From CAWBRT01 sp963832785 (lineage in GTDB: Bacteria; Acidobacteriota; Terriglobia; Terriglobales; Acidobacteriaceae), in contig CAWHVF010000002.1 in the NCBI GenBank assembly GCA_963832785.1, forward strand, positions 62,001 through 126,000: a stretch of DNA of 64,000 nucleotides. The letters run 5' to 3'. Below are positions 61,900 through 64,000 of the stretch, in pieces (position 1 is the first letter of the stretch; each line of letters starts with the position of its first letter). A program made the translations under genes and the position numbers. Under the pieces are notes generated by a model. It did no database searches, was not told the DNA's origin, and was given only the letters and a program-made list of their open reading frames with translations.

Positions 61900-63225
61900 A
61901 TGTCAGTTGCCAATGCGCTTACCATGTACCACCCGGCCAGCGCGCCGGACTTTGTTCCGGTCCCGTTGTTGCGCGAGCTTCAGTCTGGGCGGTTGAACGC
62001 CATTGTGACCCGCGCCTGGGAGCGGGTCGAGCTGTTTCGCTCGCGCCTGCAGGAGCGGGGCCTGTCGCCCGATGACATCCGCTCCATCCATGACATTGCC
62101 AAGCTGCCATTCACCACCAAGACCGACCTGCGCGACACCTACCCCTTCGGGCTGTTTGCCAGCCCCCTGGGAGAGGTAGTCCGGCTGCACGCCTCCAGCG
62201 GCACCACCGGCAAGCCGATCGTCGTGGCTTACACCCAGGAAGACCTGGATGTGTGGACTTCGGTCATGCTGCGCAGCTTCGCCGCCTGCGGGCTGCATCA
62301 CGGCGACATCGTCCAGAATGCCTACGGCTACGGGCTTTTCACCGGCGGACTGGGCGCGCACTACGGCGCCGAGGAGCTGGGGGCCACGGTCATTCCCATC
62401 TCCGGCGGCAATACCGACCGCCAGATCATGGTGATGAAGGATTTCCGGGCGACCGCCATTTGCTGCACCCCGAGCTACTTCCTGCACATGGTGGAGCGCG
62501 CCAGCCAGATGGGGGTTGACGTCCGGCAACTTCCGCTTCGCATTGGCGTCTTCGGCGCCGAGCCCTGGACGGAGTCGCTGCGCAAGCGCATCGAGGAACT
62601 GAGCGCCATCGAGGCCTTCGACATCTACGGGCTTTCCGAGATCATAGGCCCGGGCGTAGGCATCGAGTGCCACTGCCATGACGGGCTGCACATCTTCGAA
62701 GACCATTTCTATCCGGAGATCGTCGATCCCGAGACGGGTACGCCGCTGCCGGAGGGCGAAGAAGGCGAACTGGTGCTGACCACCCTGAGCAAGCGCGCCA
62801 TGCCCATGATCCGCTACCGCACGCGCGACATCACCTCGCTGGTGCCCGGCCCGTGCGCTTGCGGGCGCATGCTGCGGCGCATCCGGCGCATAGGCCGCCG
62901 CAGCGACGACATGCTGATCATCCGCGGCGTCAACGTCTTCCCCTCGCAGGTGGAAAGCGCCCTGCTGGAGGTGGAAGGGACGCTGCCGCACTACCAGATC
63001 GTGCTTACCCGCGAGCGCGGACTCGACCAGATGGAAGTGCAGGTCGAGGTGACGCCGCAGACCTTCAGTGACAAGATCGGCGCCCTCGAACAACTGCATG
63101 AGCGCCTGGTAGATGCGCTCGATCAAGTGGTCGGGTTGCGGGCCCAGGTCACGCTGGTCGAACCGCACTCGATCCAGCGCAGTGAAGGCAAAGCAAAACG
63201 TGTAATTGACCGGCGGTCATCATGA
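61900..63225 (+). CDS. paaK: Phenylacetate-CoA ligase-type enzyme
   Basis: 441 aa. AMP-binding P loop HASSGTTGKPIVVAYT, then IYGLSEIIGPGVGIE and the C-terminal RRSDDMLIIRGVNVFPSQVE. Typical PaaK length and motifs; makes aryl-acetyl-CoA from aryl acetate and ATP. Noticeably richer in G+C than the window average. Coupled to a double-ACT gene (ATGA), a pairing common next to indolepyruvate:ferredoxin oxidoreductase genes, none of which is in view. So an aryl acid from amino-acid breakdown is the likely substrate. Confidence 0.9.
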   Translation: MSVANALTMYHPASAPDFVPVPLLRELQSGRLNAIVTRAWERVELFRSRLQERGLSPDDIRSIHDIAKLPFTTKTDLRDTYPFGLFASPLGEVVRLHASSGTTGKPIVVAYTQEDLDVWTSVMLRSFAACGLHHGDIVQNAYGYGLFTGGLGAHYGAEELGATVIPISGGNTDRQIMVMKDFRATAICCTPSYFLHMVERASQMGVDVRQLPLRIGVFGAEPWTESLRKRIEELSAIEAFDIYGLSEIIGPGVGIECHCHDGLHIFEDHFYPEIVDPETGTPLPEGEEGELVLTTLSKRAMPMIRYRTRDITSLVPGPCACGRMLRRIRRIGRRSDDMLIIRGVNVFPSQVESALLEVEGTLPHYQIVLTRERGLDQMEVQVEVTPQTFSDKIGALEQLHERLVDALDQVVGLRAQVTLVEPHSIQRSEGKAKRVIDRRSS

Positions 63226-63653
63226 AAATCCAACAGTTGTCGTTGTTCGCCGAGAACAAACCGGGCACGATCATCGCGCCCTGCCGGCTGCTGGCGAGCG
63301 AAAGCATCAACATTCGGGCGCTGTCGCTGGCCGACACGCAACGCTACGGTATTTTGCGCATGATCGTCTCCGACTGGCAAAAGGCCACCAGCCTGCTGGA
63401 GAGCCATGGCTTCCTGGTCAAAGTCACCGAGGTGCTGGCGGTGGAGGTGCCGGACCGTCCGGGAGGCCTGGCGCACGTCCTTGAGATCTTCGAGGGTACA
63501 ACCATCAATATCGAATACATGTACGCCTTCCCGTTCGGCAACGGCGATAAGGCGATTCTCATCTTCCGCTTCGGCGATACCGACGCGGCCATAGAGCGGC
63601 TGCAGGCGGCCGGCATCAACGTGCTGGAAAGCGGCGCCGTGTATAACAAGTAG
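63222..63653 (+). CDS. Double-ACT-domain protein
   Basis: 143 aa made of two ACT domains: about 1-70 (QLSLFAENKPGTIIAPCRLL) and about 71-140 (VEVPDRPGGLAHVLEIFEGT). Starts within the stop of paaK. ACT pairs bind amino acids and often tune the neighbouring enzyme, so this is probably an aromatic-amino-acid sensor for the ligase. Confidence 0.88.
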   Translation: MKIQQLSLFAENKPGTIIAPCRLLASESINIRALSLADTQRYGILRMIVSDWQKATSLLESHGFLVKVTEVLAVEVPDRPGGLAHVLEIFEGTTINIEYMYAFPFGNGDKAILIFRFGDTDAAIERLQAAGINVLESGAVYNK

Positions 63654-63684
63654 GGAATAGTCGGCCCGCAAATACAGTGGCTGT

Positions 63685-64000
63685 TCACCGGCGGGGATTT
63701 GAGCCATCCTGCTTAAAGTCCGGCTGCACCTTGCCCAAACCTGTTTTCCGGTCAGCGTTCTCTCGATGGGCGGCCGTCCCCCACGCGTAACATAAGCCGT
63801 GGCCTGGGATAGAAACGTTGGGGTGATAACCACTAGGCATCAGCACCACATCGCCCTCCCGCACCGGAGTTACCATTTCCGGATATTCTGTATTGTCGTA
63901 TACCAGCTGCAGGGCGAATGCCGGCGCGGGCATATTGAAGTACACATACATCTCTTCCAATGCCGCAGCGTGTTCGTGAGGCGGCCAACTCGCCCAGTTA
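63685..64000 (-). CDS. iolB: 5-deoxy-glucuronate isomerase (IolB)-like, partial
   Basis: The gene runs off the right edge; about 104 C-terminal codons are visible. The frame reads NWASWPPHEHAAALEEMYVY from the edge, then FALQLVYDNTEY, GDVVLMPSGYHPNVSIPGHG, matching the cupin metal-site region of IolB. Inositol degradation is therefore likely to continue beyond the window. Its 3' end faces the ACT gene. Confidence 0.82.
   Translation of the reverse strand, partial: NWASWPPHEHAAALEEMYVYFNMPAPAFALQLVYDNTEYPEMVTPVREGDVVLMPSGYHPNVSIPGHGLCYAWGTAAHRENADRKTGLGKVQPDFKQDGSNPRR

Noticed and set aside
61903..63168. A 421-aa open frame opposite the CoA ligase gene
   Set aside because: Long antisense frames are expected in GC-rich genes; the protein is His/Ala/Gly-rich without domains, while the plus strand encodes a clear PaaK.
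1..64000. CRISPR array or complete rRNA/tRNA genes
   Set aside because: No regularly spaced repeats, cas genes, rRNA segments or full cloverleafs were found by reading.

Overview
The window is bacterial, about 57-60 % GC by eye, and reads like an Acidobacteriota chromosome. That assignment is inference. It rests on the many small Gly/Arg-tailed RRM proteins, the style of the omega-like proteins, a DUF3300 protein, a lipoprotein phosphoesterase with a Ser/Thr/Pro spacer, and clustered GGGCTTTAGCCC-type palindromes. No rRNA, complete tRNA or CRISPR array was seen.

Region 1 (1-9420) is the end of a genomic island. Two copies of a 1.72 kb module face each other at 1-1721 and 7430-9150 as an inverted repeat with no difference found. 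Each carries a 45-aa protein, a 234-aa protein and a small serine recombinase. Between them lie unnamed accessory genes: a PEGA-domain exported protein coupled to a zinc-ribbon membrane protein, a HicA-like fusion, and small proteins. The island ends at 9376-9420 in the 3' half of a CAT-anticodon tRNA with no 5' half, which looks like an attachment site.

Region 2 (9731-24369) is a catabolic cluster. A LysR regulator is divergent from an argininosuccinate-lyase-like C-N lyase, an MFS transporter, an MmgE/PrpD protein, two tandem opine dehydrogenase-family proteins, an enolase-superfamily enzyme and a three-subunit flavin/[2Fe-2S] dehydrogenase of the HcnABC / opine oxidase / D-hydroxyproline dehydrogenase type. 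A second MmgE/PrpD gene at the end is broken by a 1289-bp IS. C-N lyase plus MmgE/PrpD recalls iminodisuccinate degradation (lyase plus IDS epimerase). My best reading is catabolism of an N-substituted, opine-like or aminopolycarboxylate amino acid.

Region 3 (25093-33030) holds small RNA-binding proteins, a GT4-toroid protein paired with a GH130 phosphorylase, and paralogous small genes including omega-like proteins. An ~0.83 kb block is repeated 17.5 kb away (31334-32168 and 48845-49675). Region 4 (33101-41216) is one minus-strand operon: dipeptide-type ABC transporter, M81 (MlrC-like) peptidase and alanine racemase, which suggests uptake and breakdown of peptides with D-residues or unusual amide bonds.

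Region 5 (41217-53792) is gene-poor and scarred. It has fragments of OmpA, HemE-like, DUF429, histidine kinase, endonuclease-like and IS110 genes, plus intact small genes for bS21, RRM, HU, a Fis-type regulator and a threonine aldolase-like enzyme. Region 6 (53793-59776) is a sigma-54 system: an enhancer-binding protein, a near-perfect -24/-12 promoter with a 20-bp palindrome upstream, then M20 peptidase, MFS transporter, AtuA and an AtuA-related small protein. Region 7 (60457-64000) carries a lipoprotein phosphoesterase, a PaaK-type CoA ligase coupled to a double-ACT protein, and the 3' part of an iolB-like gene. Regions 2, 4 and 6 share a theme: uptake and cleavage of modified amino acids or small peptides.
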